Below are positions 41,700 to 50,643 of a stretch of DNA of 64,000 bases, piece by piece. Origin of the DNA: Thiobacillus denitrificans (lineage in GTDB: Bacteria > Pseudomonadota > Gammaproteobacteria > Burkholderiales > Thiobacillaceae). The position numbers and the translations under genes are program-made. The notes beneath the pieces were generated by a model. The model was not told where the DNA came from. It saw only the letters and a list, made by a program, of their open reading frames with translations, and searched no databases. The stretch spans positions 1 through 64,000 of the forward strand of contig DDRS01000042.1 of NCBI GenBank assembly GCA_002343685.1. Reading direction: 5' to 3'. Position 1 is the stretch's first letter. Each line of letters opens with the position of its first letter.

Positions 41700-42974
41700 A
41701 TGAGCAACAACATTCAATCCGTGCGCGGCATGAACGACTGCCTGCCCGATGTCAGCGACACGTGGCAGGGGTTCGAGGCGATCGTGCGCGACTGGCTGCG
41801 GCGCTACGGCTACCGCGAGATACGTACGCCGATTCTCGAGCATACCGGGCTGTTCAAGCGTGCCATCGGCGAGGTGACCGACATTGTCGAGAAGGAAATG
41901 TATACCTTCGTCGACGAACTGAACGGCGAATCGCTGACGTTGCGCCCGGAAGGCACGGCGTCGTCGGTGCGTGCCGTGATCCAGCACAACCTGTTGTACG
42001 ACGGCGGCAAGCGATTGTGGTACACCGGGCCGATGTTCCGCCATGAGCGTCCGCAAAAGGGCCGCTACCGGCAATTTCACCAGGTCGGCGTGGAGGCGCT
42101 CGGCTTTGCCGGGCCGGACGTCGACGCCGAACTGATCGTGATGTGCGCCGATCTGTGGAAGGAACTGGGCATCGCGCCGACGCTGCAGCTCAACACCTTG
42201 GGCGATCATGCCGCACGGCAGCGGCACCGCGAGAAATTGATCGCCTATTACGCGTCGCACCAGGACGTGCTCGACGAGGACGCCAGGCGCCGGCTGCACA
42301 GTAATCCGCTGCGCATCCTCGACAGCAAGAACCCGGCGATGCAGGTGCTGAACGATGCGGCGCCCAAGCTGATGGATGAACTCGAGGACGAGGCGCTGGT
42401 GCATTTCGATGCGGTGCAGACGCTGCTTCGCGCGAATGGCATTGCCTTCGAGATCAATCCCAGGCTGGTGCGCGGGCTGGATTACTACAACCGTACCGTG
42501 TTCGAATGGGTGACCGACCAGCTCGGTGCGCAGGGCACGGTGTGTGCGGGCGGCCGCTACGACGGACTGGTCGAGCAGTTGGGCGGCAAGCCGGCGCCCG
42601 CAGCCGGGTTTGCGATGGGCATCGAACGGCTGCTGGCATTGGTCGAAGCAGGCGGACGCGCTATCGCGACACCGGCATCCGATGCCTATATCGTCCATGC
42701 CGGTGACGCGGCACAGGCCTTTGCCTGGCAGGTGGCAGGTTCGCTACGCAGTGTCGGACTCGCCGTCGTCCTGCATTGCGGCGGCGGCAGTTTCAAGTCG
42801 CAGATGAAAAAGGCCGATGCCAGTCGCGCACGTTATGCGGTGATCATCGGCGACGACGAGGCCGCCGCGCAGCAGGTGACGCTGAAGCCGCTGCGCGAGG
42901 CAGGCGAACAAACCCGCGTCGAGGTGGCGCGGGCGATTCAATTCATTCAAGAAGCATCAACTCAAAAGGCATAG
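41700..42974 (+). CDS. hisS: histidyl-tRNA synthetase
   Basis: A 424-residue class II synthetase. Typical segments: SVRGMNDCLPDVSDTWQ, the motif 2 region TGPMFRHERPQKGRYRQFHQ, LVRGLDYYNRTVFEW, GGRYDGLVEQLGG and GFAMGIERL, followed by an anticodon-binding domain. It lies 23 bases after ispG and three bases before yfgM. Confidence 0.97.
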   Translation: MSNNIQSVRGMNDCLPDVSDTWQGFEAIVRDWLRRYGYREIRTPILEHTGLFKRAIGEVTDIVEKEMYTFVDELNGESLTLRPEGTASSVRAVIQHNLLYDGGKRLWYTGPMFRHERPQKGRYRQFHQVGVEALGFAGPDVDAELIVMCADLWKELGIAPTLQLNTLGDHAARQRHREKLIAYYASHQDVLDEDARRRLHSNPLRILDSKNPAMQVLNDAAPKLMDELEDEALVHFDAVQTLLRANGIAFEINPRLVRGLDYYNRTVFEWVTDQLGAQGTVCAGGRYDGLVEQLGGKPAPAAGFAMGIERLLALVEAGGRAIATPASDAYIVHAGDAAQAFAWQVAGSLRSVGLAVVLHCGGGSFKSQMKKADASRARYAVIIGDDEAAAQQVTLKPLREAGEQTRVEVARAIQFIQEASTQKA

Positions 42975-42977
42975 CGC

Positions 42978-43619
42978 ATGGCAACCTACGATCTCGACGA
43001 GCAGGAACGGCTGGACGAACTGAAAGCCTGGTGGAAACGCTGGGGCAGCCTGGTGATGGTCGGTCTGGCCGTGGTGGTCGCGGGGGCAGCAGGCTGGCGC
43101 TACTGGCAGAACCACACGGTGACGCAAAGCCTGGAAGCTGCAACCGTATACGAAAAACTCACGCAGTCGCTGGCTGCGAATGACGCCAAGAGCGCACGCG
43201 AAGCGGGTGCGATGCTGCTCGACCAGTACAAAGGCACGGCGTATGCACCGCGTGCCGCGATGCTGCTGGCCAAGCTCAATGTCATGAACAAGGACCTGAA
43301 AAGCGCGCAGAGCCAGCTGGAATGGGCCGTGGCCAACAGCAAGGAGCCGGCCGTCAAGGATCTGGCGCGCCTGCACCTGGCGGGTGTGCAACTCGACCAG
43401 AAACAATATGAAGCGGCGTTGAAAACCCTGGCAGGCTCGCATAGCGATGCGTTTGCTTTCCGTTTCGAAGACATGCGGGGCGATGTGCTGATGGCGCAAG
43501 GCAAGAAAGCCGAGGCGCGTGTGGCGTATCAGGCGGCGTTCGGCAAGATGGAGAAAGACAATCCCTATCGCAGCATCGTCGAACTGAAGCTCGATGCATT
43601 GGGAGGAGAAACCAAGTGA
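42978..43619 (+). CDS. yfgM: YfgM-like tetratricopeptide membrane protein
   Basis: A 213-residue protein with a cytoplasmic start (TYDLDEQERLDELKAWWKRWG), one membrane helix (SLVMVGLAVVVAGAAGWRYW) and a periplasmic TPR-like region. YfgM interacts with the SecYEG-PpiD complex and assists secreted protein transit. The slot between hisS and bamB is conserved. Its stop overlaps the bamB GTG. Confidence 0.93.
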   Translation: MATYDLDEQERLDELKAWWKRWGSLVMVGLAVVVAGAAGWRYWQNHTVTQSLEAATVYEKLTQSLAANDAKSAREAGAMLLDQYKGTAYAPRAAMLLAKLNVMNKDLKSAQSQLEWAVANSKEPAVKDLARLHLAGVQLDQKQYEAALKTLAGSHSDAFAFRFEDMRGDVLMAQGKKAEARVAYQAAFGKMEKDNPYRSIVELKLDALGGETK

Positions 43620-44776
43620 AGATGCGCATGATAGTCGCCGGCCTGGCGCTGGCCATGTCGGGATGCAGCACGGTCGGTTCGATGACCAGCACGGTGGGCG
43701 GCTGGTTTGGCCACGGTCCGGTCAAGGCCAAACCCGCGGAACTAGTCGAATTCAAACCCACTGCCAGCCTTACCGAAGCCTGGAAAGGCGAAACGGGAGA
43801 TACCAGCGGTTATCTGTTCCGTCCCCGGGCCACAGGCGATGATGTGTTTGCCGCAGGCGGCAACCGGGTGGTGCGCATCGCGGTAGCCAATGGCAACACG
43901 GTATGGAAAACCGATGCCGACGCCAAGTTGTCGGCTGGCGCAGGCGTGGGGCAAGGGCTGGTGCTGGTAGGCAGCACCAAGGGCGAGTTGCTGGCCTTGG
44001 ATCAGACCAGCGGCCAAGTGCGCTGGAAGGTGGCTTTGTCGAGCGAGGTGACCGGCCAGGCGCTGGTCGTGGGGGACATTGTCATTGCACGTACGGGCGA
44101 TGGCCGTGTGCAGGGGCTCGGGGTCGCCGATGGCAGCCGCAAATGGCTGTACACCCGCACTCTACCGGTATTGAGCCTGCGCGGTTCGGGCGGCATGACC
44201 GTGCGTGACGAGGTGCTCTATGCCGGGTTCCCGGGCGGCAAACTGGTTGCGCTCAATGCGGCCAATGGCGCGCAGTTGTGGGAGGCTACCGTGGCGCTGC
44301 CGCGTGGAGCGACCGAACTCGAGCGGGTGGCCGATGTGATGGGCAATCCGGCCGTGGATGAACGCCAGGTGTGCGCGGTTGCCTATCAGGGACGGGTGGC
44401 CTGTTTCGACCGCCGCAACGGGGAACTGCTGTGGGCGCGCGACACCTCCAGCAACACCGGCCTGGCGATGGACGAGCGTAATGTCTACGTCACCGACGAC
44501 AAGGATGCCGTGACGGCCTACGATAAAACCAGCGGCCGTGCCGGCTGGCGGCAGGACAAGCTGGCGCGCCGCGCCGTGACCGCACCGCTGGCGCTCGGCG
44601 CCTGGGTCGTGGTGGCCGACGGTGAGGGATACGTCCATGTGCTGTCGAGCGAGGATGGCAGCTTCGTGGCGCGTGCGAAAGTCGACAGCGGCGTCCATTC
44701 GGCGCCGGTCGATATCGGGCCGGGTTTCGCGGTGGAGACGACCAAAGGCAATGTCGTTGCGTTCCGGCTCAAGTAA
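43616..44776 (+). CDS. bamB: outer-membrane protein assembly factor BamB
   Basis: A 386-residue lipoprotein of the BAM complex: lipobox AMSGC after MKMRMIVAGLAL, then an eight-blade PQQ-like beta-propeller. Blade motifs are visible as NTVWKTDADAKLS, LALDQTSGQVRWKVAL, LVALNAANGAQLWEATV and ACFDRRNGELLWARD. The GTG at 43616 overlaps the yfgM stop; an ATG at 43622 is possible and gives the same lipoprotein. Confidence 0.95.
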   Translation: MKMRMIVAGLALAMSGCSTVGSMTSTVGGWFGHGPVKAKPAELVEFKPTASLTEAWKGETGDTSGYLFRPRATGDDVFAAGGNRVVRIAVANGNTVWKTDADAKLSAGAGVGQGLVLVGSTKGELLALDQTSGQVRWKVALSSEVTGQALVVGDIVIARTGDGRVQGLGVADGSRKWLYTRTLPVLSLRGSGGMTVRDEVLYAGFPGGKLVALNAANGAQLWEATVALPRGATELERVADVMGNPAVDERQVCAVAYQGRVACFDRRNGELLWARDTSSNTGLAMDERNVYVTDDKDAVTAYDKTSGRAGWRQDKLARRAVTAPLALGAWVVVADGEGYVHVLSSEDGSFVARAKVDSGVHSAPVDIGPGFAVETTKGNVVAFRLK

Positions 44777-44818
44777 ACAACACGACGCGTCGGCTCTGAC
44801 GCGTCAGCAAGGATAGCC

Positions 44819-46228
44819 ATGCTCCCCACTCTGGTTCTTGTCGGGCGCCCGAACGTCGGCAAGTCCACCTTGTTCAACCGCCTCACCGGTACGCGCGATG
44901 CCCTCGTGCACGATATGCCGGGGATGACGCGCGACCGCCACTACGGGCGCGGGCGCATCGGTGGCAAGCCCTATTTGGTGGTCGACACCGGCGGTCTCGA
45001 GCCGGTGGCCAAGGAGGGCATCATGGCCGAGATGGCGCGCCAGACGCTGCAGGCCATCGACGAGGCCGACGCCATCATTTTCATGGTCGATGCGCGCAGT
45101 GGCCTCACGCCGCAGGACAAGGTGATCGCCGATCGTCTGCGCCGCGCGACGTGCCCGGTGCTGCTGGCGGTCAACAAGGCCGAGGGTATGAATCGCGCGG
45201 TGGTGACCGCCGAATTCCACGAGTTGGGACTGGGCGAGCCGCTGGCGATCTCCGGCGCGCACGGCGACGGCATTTCCGACCTGGTGGACGAGGCGCTGGC
45301 GCCGTTCTCCGAAGAAGAAGAAAAGACCGACGAATTCGGCATTCCCAAGATTGCCCTGGTGGGACGCCCCAACGTCGGCAAGTCGACGCTGGTCAACGCC
45401 CTGGTGGGCGAGGAACGCGTCATTGCGTTCGATCAGCCCGGCACCACGCGCGATTCGATCTACGTCGAGTTCGAGCGCGACGGCAAGCCCTACATTTTGA
45501 TCGACACCGCCGGCGTGCGGCGTAAAGGGAAGGTGTTCGAGACGGTGGAAAAATTCTCCGTCATCAAGACGCTGCAGGCGATCGAGGATGCCAACGTGGT
45601 GGTGCTGGTGCTCGATGCGCGCGAGAACGTTTCCGAGCAGGATGCGCATCTGGCGGGCTTCGTGCTGGAAACCGGGCGCGCGCTGGTGGTGGCGGTGAAC
45701 AAATGGGATGGCCTGTCCGCCGAGCAGCGTGACGACATCAAGCGCGACATCGGCCGCAAGCTGGCTTTCCTGGATTTCGCCCGCTTCAATTACATCTCGG
45801 CCTTGAAGAGCAAGGGCCTGGATACCCTGTTGAAGGATGTCGAAGCTGCGCACGCCGCCGCCTTCCTCAAGATGTCGACGCCCAAGCTGACGCGCGTGCT
45901 CGAGATGGCGGTGGAGCAGCATGCGCCGCCCAAGAATGGCTTGTTCCGTCCCAAACCGCGCTACGCACACCAAGGTGGCAAGAACCCGCCTGTGATCATT
46001 CTGCACGGCAACGCGCTGGAAGGCTTGCGCGACGACTACAAGCGCTACCTGGAAAGCAGTTTCCGCAAGGCGTTCAAGCTGCAGGGCACGCCGCTTCGGA
46101 TCCAGGTGAAGGAAGACACGGGCAAAAATCCGTACGAAGGCAAGACGCGCGCGCCGCTCACCGAAAGCGAGGCGACGCGGATGCGGCGCAAGAAGCGGGT
46201 ACGGCGCAAGGTCTACGGCTCAACCTGA
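44819..46228 (+). CDS. der: ribosome-assembly GTPase Der (EngA)
   Basis: A 469-residue protein with two GTPase domains in tandem, each with GRPNVGKST (near residues 8-16 and 181-189), DTGG or DTAG G3 motifs and NKxD-type G4 motifs (AVNKAEG, AVNKWDG), then a KH-like domain. The first G4 reads NKAE, a usual variation. Der acts in 50S assembly. A palindrome (AGCCGCGCATGCGCGGCT, 46228-46245) directly follows its stop. Confidence 0.97.
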   Translation: MLPTLVLVGRPNVGKSTLFNRLTGTRDALVHDMPGMTRDRHYGRGRIGGKPYLVVDTGGLEPVAKEGIMAEMARQTLQAIDEADAIIFMVDARSGLTPQDKVIADRLRRATCPVLLAVNKAEGMNRAVVTAEFHELGLGEPLAISGAHGDGISDLVDEALAPFSEEEEKTDEFGIPKIALVGRPNVGKSTLVNALVGEERVIAFDQPGTTRDSIYVEFERDGKPYILIDTAGVRRKGKVFETVEKFSVIKTLQAIEDANVVVLVLDARENVSEQDAHLAGFVLETGRALVVAVNKWDGLSAEQRDDIKRDIGRKLAFLDFARFNYISALKSKGLDTLLKDVEAAHAAAFLKMSTPKLTRVLEMAVEQHAPPKNGLFRPKPRYAHQGGKNPPVIILHGNALEGLRDDYKRYLESSFRKAFKLQGTPLRIQVKEDTGKNPYEGKTRAPLTESEATRMRRKKRVRRKVYGST

Positions 46229-46264
46229 GCCGCGCATGCGCGGCTTCACCCGCAAGGGGTAGGC

Positions 46265-46300
46265 CGTGGTTGTAAAGCCGCTAAAGCGGCAACAACCACG
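46265..46300. terminator. bidirectional hairpin between der and the convergent gene
   Basis: Outer arms CGTGGTTG and CAACCACG with an inner stem GCCGC/GCGGC. It sits between the ends of two convergent genes. There is no long T-run, so efficiency is uncertain. Confidence 0.65.
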
Positions 46301-46301
46301 C

Positions 46302-46553
46302 TCAGTCCAGCCAGCGCACCAGATAGAACAGCTTGAACCCTTCGGAGGAACGCGATGGACCGCTGGCAATGGCGGCGTGGCGGCTCTTGGCGGGATCCGC
46401 ATGCGCACGCGCTTCGTCCTCGCTGGCGTAGATCTCGACCACGCCCTCGGGAAAACGCTTGCGGTGCTTGCCTGAAGGCGAATAGATCACCACCGCCGAT
46501 GTGCCGACGACTTTCGATTCGACATCGGTGAACAGGCTGGTGGCTTGCGGCAT
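46302..46553 (-). CDS. small protein of unknown function
   Basis: An 83-residue soluble protein, MPQATSLFTDVESKVVGTSA at the start, with a KHRKRFPEG segment and an aromatic end (GFKLFYLVRWLD). The start at 46553 is chosen because it lies one base past the stop of the upstream gene at 46555-46836, implying translational coupling; the frame extends further but into that gene. No family recognised. Together with its partner it occupies part of the place where hfq is usual (after der). Confidence 0.6.
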   Translation of the reverse strand: MPQATSLFTDVESKVVGTSAVVIYSPSGKHRKRFPEGVVEIYASEDEARAHADPAKSRHAAIASGPSRSSEGFKLFYLVRWLD

Positions 46554-46554
46554 C

Positions 46555-46836
46555 TCAGTGCGTCTTCTTCGGGATGCTGCTGATCTTGACGGCGTGGCTG
46601 GTGGGCGTTTCGTCGGTGAAGCGCGGACGCTCATCCAAGGTGCGGCCGGTGAGCTGGGCGAGCTCGGTTTCGCGGCTGGAAATCACCATCAGACAATCCT
46701 TGATGCCGAGGACGGTGGCCTCGGTCAGGGGGCTGGGATTGCCATCGCGCGGCGCGGTATCGCGCACGATGGAAGTCAGGGTCTTGCGCATCATGCGCAT
46801 GAGGCGCTGCTCGTCGTGCAGGGCTTTTTCGTCCAT
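46555..46836 (-). CDS. small protein of unknown function
   Basis: A 93-residue soluble, helix-rich protein (DEKALHDEQRLMRMMRKTL, SIVRDTAPRDG, then ATVLGIKDCLMVISSRETEL). A likely short interaction module, otherwise featureless; one cysteine. Its start is preceded by a weak AGTAC-type region, with GGAGTAC near spacing. It is transcribed towards der and is divergent from the GalT-like gene. I cannot name it. Confidence 0.65.
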   Translation of the reverse strand: MDEKALHDEQRLMRMMRKTLTSIVRDTAPRDGNPSPLTEATVLGIKDCLMVISSRETELAQLTGRTLDERPRFTDETPTSHAVKISSIPKKTH

Positions 46837-47006
46837 GAGGGTACTCCGGAAACCAGCAAAGATTCCGCATTGTCGGCGCCGCTCCGTACTTCGTCAACGC
46901 AAGTCCCTTGCGCACGAGGGGATAAAAAGCGTGACAGGGGGCATAAGAATTATGAACCGACAGTCCTTGCCGGCTGTTTTATGCTTGCCAGCTGAGGAGA
47001 CGTCCC

Positions 47007-48089
47007 ATGCCAGATCCGAATACCAGCGAAGTTCGCGAAATCCGCATCAATCCCATCGTGCCGAGCGAATCGGTACTGGTCGCCACCGCACGCAGCATGC
47101 GCCCGAAAAAGGCCGAAGAACTGGCGCCGCGCGACACCCGCAAGCACGTCGAAACCTGCCCGTTCTGCCGTGGCAATGAGCACAAGACGCCGCCGGTGAT
47201 CCTGCATTGGCCGCCGGAGGGTGACTGGCAGATACGCATGGTCGAGAACCTTTACCCGGTGCTGGGCGACGACCGCGAACAAGCCGGTTTCAACTTCGGC
47301 CTGCAGCAGACCATCGACGGCTACGGCCGGCACGAGGTCATCATCGATCACCATGAACACGGCATCGCCGTGCACGAGATGGCTGAATCGCACCTGACGG
47401 CGCTGTTCGGCGTCTACCAGACGCGCATGCGCCAGCTGTTCGAGTCGGACGAGCGGCTGAAATACGTGCTGGTGTTCAAGAATTTCGGCCCGGCGGCCGG
47501 CGCATCGATCCCGCATACGCACAGCCAGGTGATCGCGATGCCGGTGGTGCCCGAGAATGTCGACGCCGAAGTGAAGAACAGTGCCGCACACTACGCCAAA
47601 CACCACCACTGTATCTTCTGCGCGCTGATCGACGAGGCACTGACCTTCGAGGCGACCATTTATGATCGCACGTCCGGCGCGGTGCGGCGCAAGATCAACG
47701 TCGGCCAGTACGTGGTCGAGCGCGGCGAAAAGTTCATCGCCATCAAGCCGTTCGCCAGCCGCTACGAATGGGAAGTGCACATCCTGCCGCTGGCGCACCA
47801 GGCCGATTTTCTCGACGTGCGCGGCGAGGATCTGGCCGATCTGGCGCGGGTGATGAAGCGCACCATGGCACGACTGGATGCCGTCATCGGCGGCGCGCAG
47901 TACAACTTCTTTCTGCACTCGGTCCCGCACGATAGCCAGCAGCAGGCGCATGCGCCGAGCTATCACTGGCACTTGGAAATCTGCCCGCGCACGTCGATTC
48001 CCACCGGTTTCGAACTCGGTTCGGGCCTGTTCGTCAACACCATCAATCCGGAACAGGCGGCCGAGCGCCTGCGCACGGTGGAATTGTAG
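47007..48089 (+). CDS. GalT-like nucleotidylyltransferase/phosphorylase (HIT superfamily)
   Basis: A 360-residue protein of the galactose-1-phosphate uridylyltransferase family. Zinc cysteines are in CPFCRGNE and again in HHHCIFC. The active site, normally HPHGQ in GalT, here reads GASIPHTHSQVIAMP, and the second HIT-like segment is SYHWHLEICPR. HTHSQ forms are seen in ADP-glucose or Ap4A phosphorylase-type branches, so the substrate may not be UDP-glucose/Gal-1-P. No other Leloir genes are near. GAGGAG precedes the ATG. Family firm, reaction open. Confidence 0.8.
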   Translation: MPDPNTSEVREIRINPIVPSESVLVATARSMRPKKAEELAPRDTRKHVETCPFCRGNEHKTPPVILHWPPEGDWQIRMVENLYPVLGDDREQAGFNFGLQQTIDGYGRHEVIIDHHEHGIAVHEMAESHLTALFGVYQTRMRQLFESDERLKYVLVFKNFGPAAGASIPHTHSQVIAMPVVPENVDAEVKNSAAHYAKHHHCIFCALIDEALTFEATIYDRTSGAVRRKINVGQYVVERGEKFIAIKPFASRYEWEVHILPLAHQADFLDVRGEDLADLARVMKRTMARLDAVIGGAQYNFFLHSVPHDSQQQAHAPSYHWHLEICPRTSIPTGFELGSGLFVNTINPEQAAERLRTVEL

Positions 48090-48282
48090 AAGGCGGCGAG
48101 CCTTCCGGGCGTCCGCACGGGCGTGATCGGGACTAGAATCAAACTTTCCAATCCGCTCGCGTAGGTGCCGCATGGCTGTCCGCCCCTATGCCAGCCTGAA
48201 TGTCCGCCAGTGAAACCACCCCTGTATTGCCTTGTTTTATCCATGACCACCGTGCATCCGTGTGCAGGCAGGAGCTATCGCC

Positions 48283-49437
48283 TTGTTTGAGCGGCATGCC
48301 GGCGGCGAGCGCGTCATCCTGGTGGCGCTTGATTTCGGCGATCTGGATTTTGCCGAAAGCGTGGCCGAACTGCGGTTGTTGGCGGCCGGGGCCGGACTAG
48401 AGATTCTGGGCGAGGTGCAGGGCAAGCGCAGCCGCCCCGATGCCGCGTTGTTCGTGGGCAGCGGCAAGGCCGACGAGATCGCCGCGCTCGTCGCTGCCAC
48501 CGAAGCGGACGTTGTCATCTTCAACCACGAACTGTCACCTGCCCAGGAACGCAACCTGGAGCGCCGCGTGCATTGCCGGGTGGTCGATCGCGTCACGTTG
48601 ATTCTGGATATCTTTGCGCGCCGTGCGCACAGCGCGGAGGGCAAGCTGCAGGTGGAACTGGCCCAGCTTCAGCACCTTTCGACCCGTCTGGTGCGCGGCT
48701 GGACCCACCTCGAACGCCAGCGCGGCGGCGTGGGCATGCGCGGCCCGGGTGAAAAGCAACTGGAAACCGACCGCCGCCTGATCGGCATACGGGTCAAGGC
48801 CTTGCGCGACCGGCTCGCCAAATTGGGCAAGCAGCGCCGTACCCAGCGGCGTTCGCGCGCGCGCCAGCATGTGTTGTCGGTGGCGCTGGTCGGGTATACC
48901 AATGCCGGGAAATCCACGCTGTTCAATGCGCTGACGCGTGCCAGTACCTACGCGGCCGACCAGTTGTTCGCCACGCTGGACACCACCACACGCAAGATAT
49001 ACCTGCCTCAGGTGGGCGAAGTGGTGCTCTCGGATACCGTCGGCTTCATCACCCGTCTGCCGCACGATCTGGTGGCGGCGTTCCGTGCCACGCTGGAGGC
49101 CACGGCCGAAGCCGATCTGCTGCTGCATGTGATCGATTCGGCCAGCCCGGGGCGCGAGCGCCAGATCGAAGCGGTCGACAAGGTGCTGGCTGAAATCGGG
49201 GCAGATGCCGTGCCGCAACTCCGGGTCTACAACAAGCTCGATCTGACGGGCGTTGCGCCGGGGGTGGGGCGGGACGAATATGGTAAACTGCAAAGCGTGT
49301 ATGTATCCGCGCAATCCGGCGCGGGGCTTGAACTTTTACGTGATGCCCTGTCAGAAATCCTGGTCGCCGAACGCGTCCGGGACGAAGCCGGCGCATCAGA
49401 CGAAGACACCTCCCAATCCACAGCTCTCTCTGCATAA
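48283..49437 (+). CDS. hflX: GTPase HflX
   Basis: A 384-residue ribosome-associated GTPase. It has the N-terminal nucleotide-binding HflX domain (RVILVALDFG, DAALFVGSGKADEI, VIFNHELSPAQERNLE), the glycine-rich loop RQRGGVGMRGPGEKQLETDRR and the G domain with GYTNAGKSTLFNAL. The start is set at a TTG (48283): AGGAG lies exactly eight bases before it, and the product then begins LFERHAGGERVILV like other HflX proteins; a GTG at 48262 lacks both features. It is followed closely by hflK. Confidence 0.93.
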   Translation: MFERHAGGERVILVALDFGDLDFAESVAELRLLAAGAGLEILGEVQGKRSRPDAALFVGSGKADEIAALVAATEADVVIFNHELSPAQERNLERRVHCRVVDRVTLILDIFARRAHSAEGKLQVELAQLQHLSTRLVRGWTHLERQRGGVGMRGPGEKQLETDRRLIGIRVKALRDRLAKLGKQRRTQRRSRARQHVLSVALVGYTNAGKSTLFNALTRASTYAADQLFATLDTTTRKIYLPQVGEVVLSDTVGFITRLPHDLVAAFRATLEATAEADLLLHVIDSASPGRERQIEAVDKVLAEIGADAVPQLRVYNKLDLTGVAPGVGRDEYGKLQSVYVSAQSGAGLELLRDALSEILVAERVRDEAGASDEDTSQSTALSA

Positions 49438-49446
49438 CTTAACGAT

Positions 49447-50643
49447 ATGGCCTGGAACGACCCGCAATGGGGCAACAACGGTAACCGCAACAAAAACAGC
49501 GGACCGCCCGATCTGGACGAGCTCTGGCGGCGCCTTAACCAGCGCCTCAACGGCATGTTTGGCAACCGGAATACGGAAGGGGGCGGCGGGTTCTCGTCGG
49601 GTGGCGCAGGCGGCGGCAATCTGCTCGGCCTGCTGCTCGGTGCGCTGTTTCTGGTTTGGGTGGCGAGCGGTTTCTATATCGTCGACACCGGCCAACGCGG
49701 CGTCGTACTGCGCTTCGGCAAGTATATCGAGACGACCGAGCCGGGACCGCGCTGGCATTTGCCGTGGCCGATCGAGTCCCGCGAAATCGTCAATATCGAT
49801 CAGGTGCGCACCGTCGAAATCGGCTATCGCAACAACGTCAAGAGCAAGGTGCTGCGCGAGTCGCTGATGCTGACGGATGACGAGAACATCATCGATCTGC
49901 AGTTTGCGGTGCAGTACATCCTGAAGGATCCGGAGGAGTTTTTGTTCGTCAACCGGGCTCCTGAAGATACGGTGTTGCAGGTGGCCGAAACCGCGATGCG
50001 CGAAATCGTCGGCAAGAACAAGATGGATTTTGTGCTGTACGAAGGGCGTGCTGAAATCGCCACGCGGGCGAAGGTGCTGATGCAACAGATTCTCGATCGC
50101 TACAAGACCGGCATCAGCATCAGCCAGGTGACGCTGCAGAACATCCAGCCGCCCGAGCAAGTGCAGGCTGCATTCGACGATGCGGTCAAGGCGGGACAGG
50201 ATCGCGAGCGCCTGAAAAACGAGGCGGAAGCGTATTCCAATGACGTGGTGCCGCGCGCAAGTGGTCTGGCCTCGCGCCTGAAGGAAGAGGCCGCGGGCTA
50301 CAAGCAGGCGGTGATTGCCAATGCCGAAGGTGAAGCCAGCCGCTTTTCGCAAATTGTGACCGAATATCAGAAAGCCCCGCAGGTGACACGCCAGCGTATG
50401 TATCTCGACACCATGCAGACCGTGATGAACAACACCAGCAAAGTGGTGGTTGACCAGAAGGGCGGCAACAGCCTCTTGTATCTGCCGCTCGACAAATTGC
50501 AGCAGATTGCCAACCAGCCCAGCAGCGGTGCGTCTGACGCGCTGTTGCAACCTCCGGTTGCCGCGACGCCTACGCCGCCTGCCCCCGTGGACCTGCGCTC
50601 GCGCGACGCCTTGCGCAGCCGTGATCGGGAGGATCGGCCATGA
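49447..50643 (+). CDS. hflK: FtsH protease modulator HflK
   Basis: A 398-residue membrane protein of the SPFH/band-7 family that with HflC forms a cage around FtsH. Gly/Asn-rich start (AWNDPQWGNNGNRNKNSGPPD), one helix (LLGLLLGALFLVWVASGFYI), then the SPFH domain from DTGQRGVVLRFGKY through ITLQNIQPP-type VTLQNIQPPEQVQ, and a coiled coil. The C-terminal tail is Pro-rich. Its stop overlaps hflC. Confidence 0.96.
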   Translation: MAWNDPQWGNNGNRNKNSGPPDLDELWRRLNQRLNGMFGNRNTEGGGGFSSGGAGGGNLLGLLLGALFLVWVASGFYIVDTGQRGVVLRFGKYIETTEPGPRWHLPWPIESREIVNIDQVRTVEIGYRNNVKSKVLRESLMLTDDENIIDLQFAVQYILKDPEEFLFVNRAPEDTVLQVAETAMREIVGKNKMDFVLYEGRAEIATRAKVLMQQILDRYKTGISISQVTLQNIQPPEQVQAAFDDAVKAGQDRERLKNEAEAYSNDVVPRASGLASRLKEEAAGYKQAVIANAEGEASRFSQIVTEYQKAPQVTRQRMYLDTMQTVMNNTSKVVVDQKGGNSLLYLPLDKLQQIANQPSSGASDALLQPPVAATPTPPAPVDLRSRDALRSRDREDRP

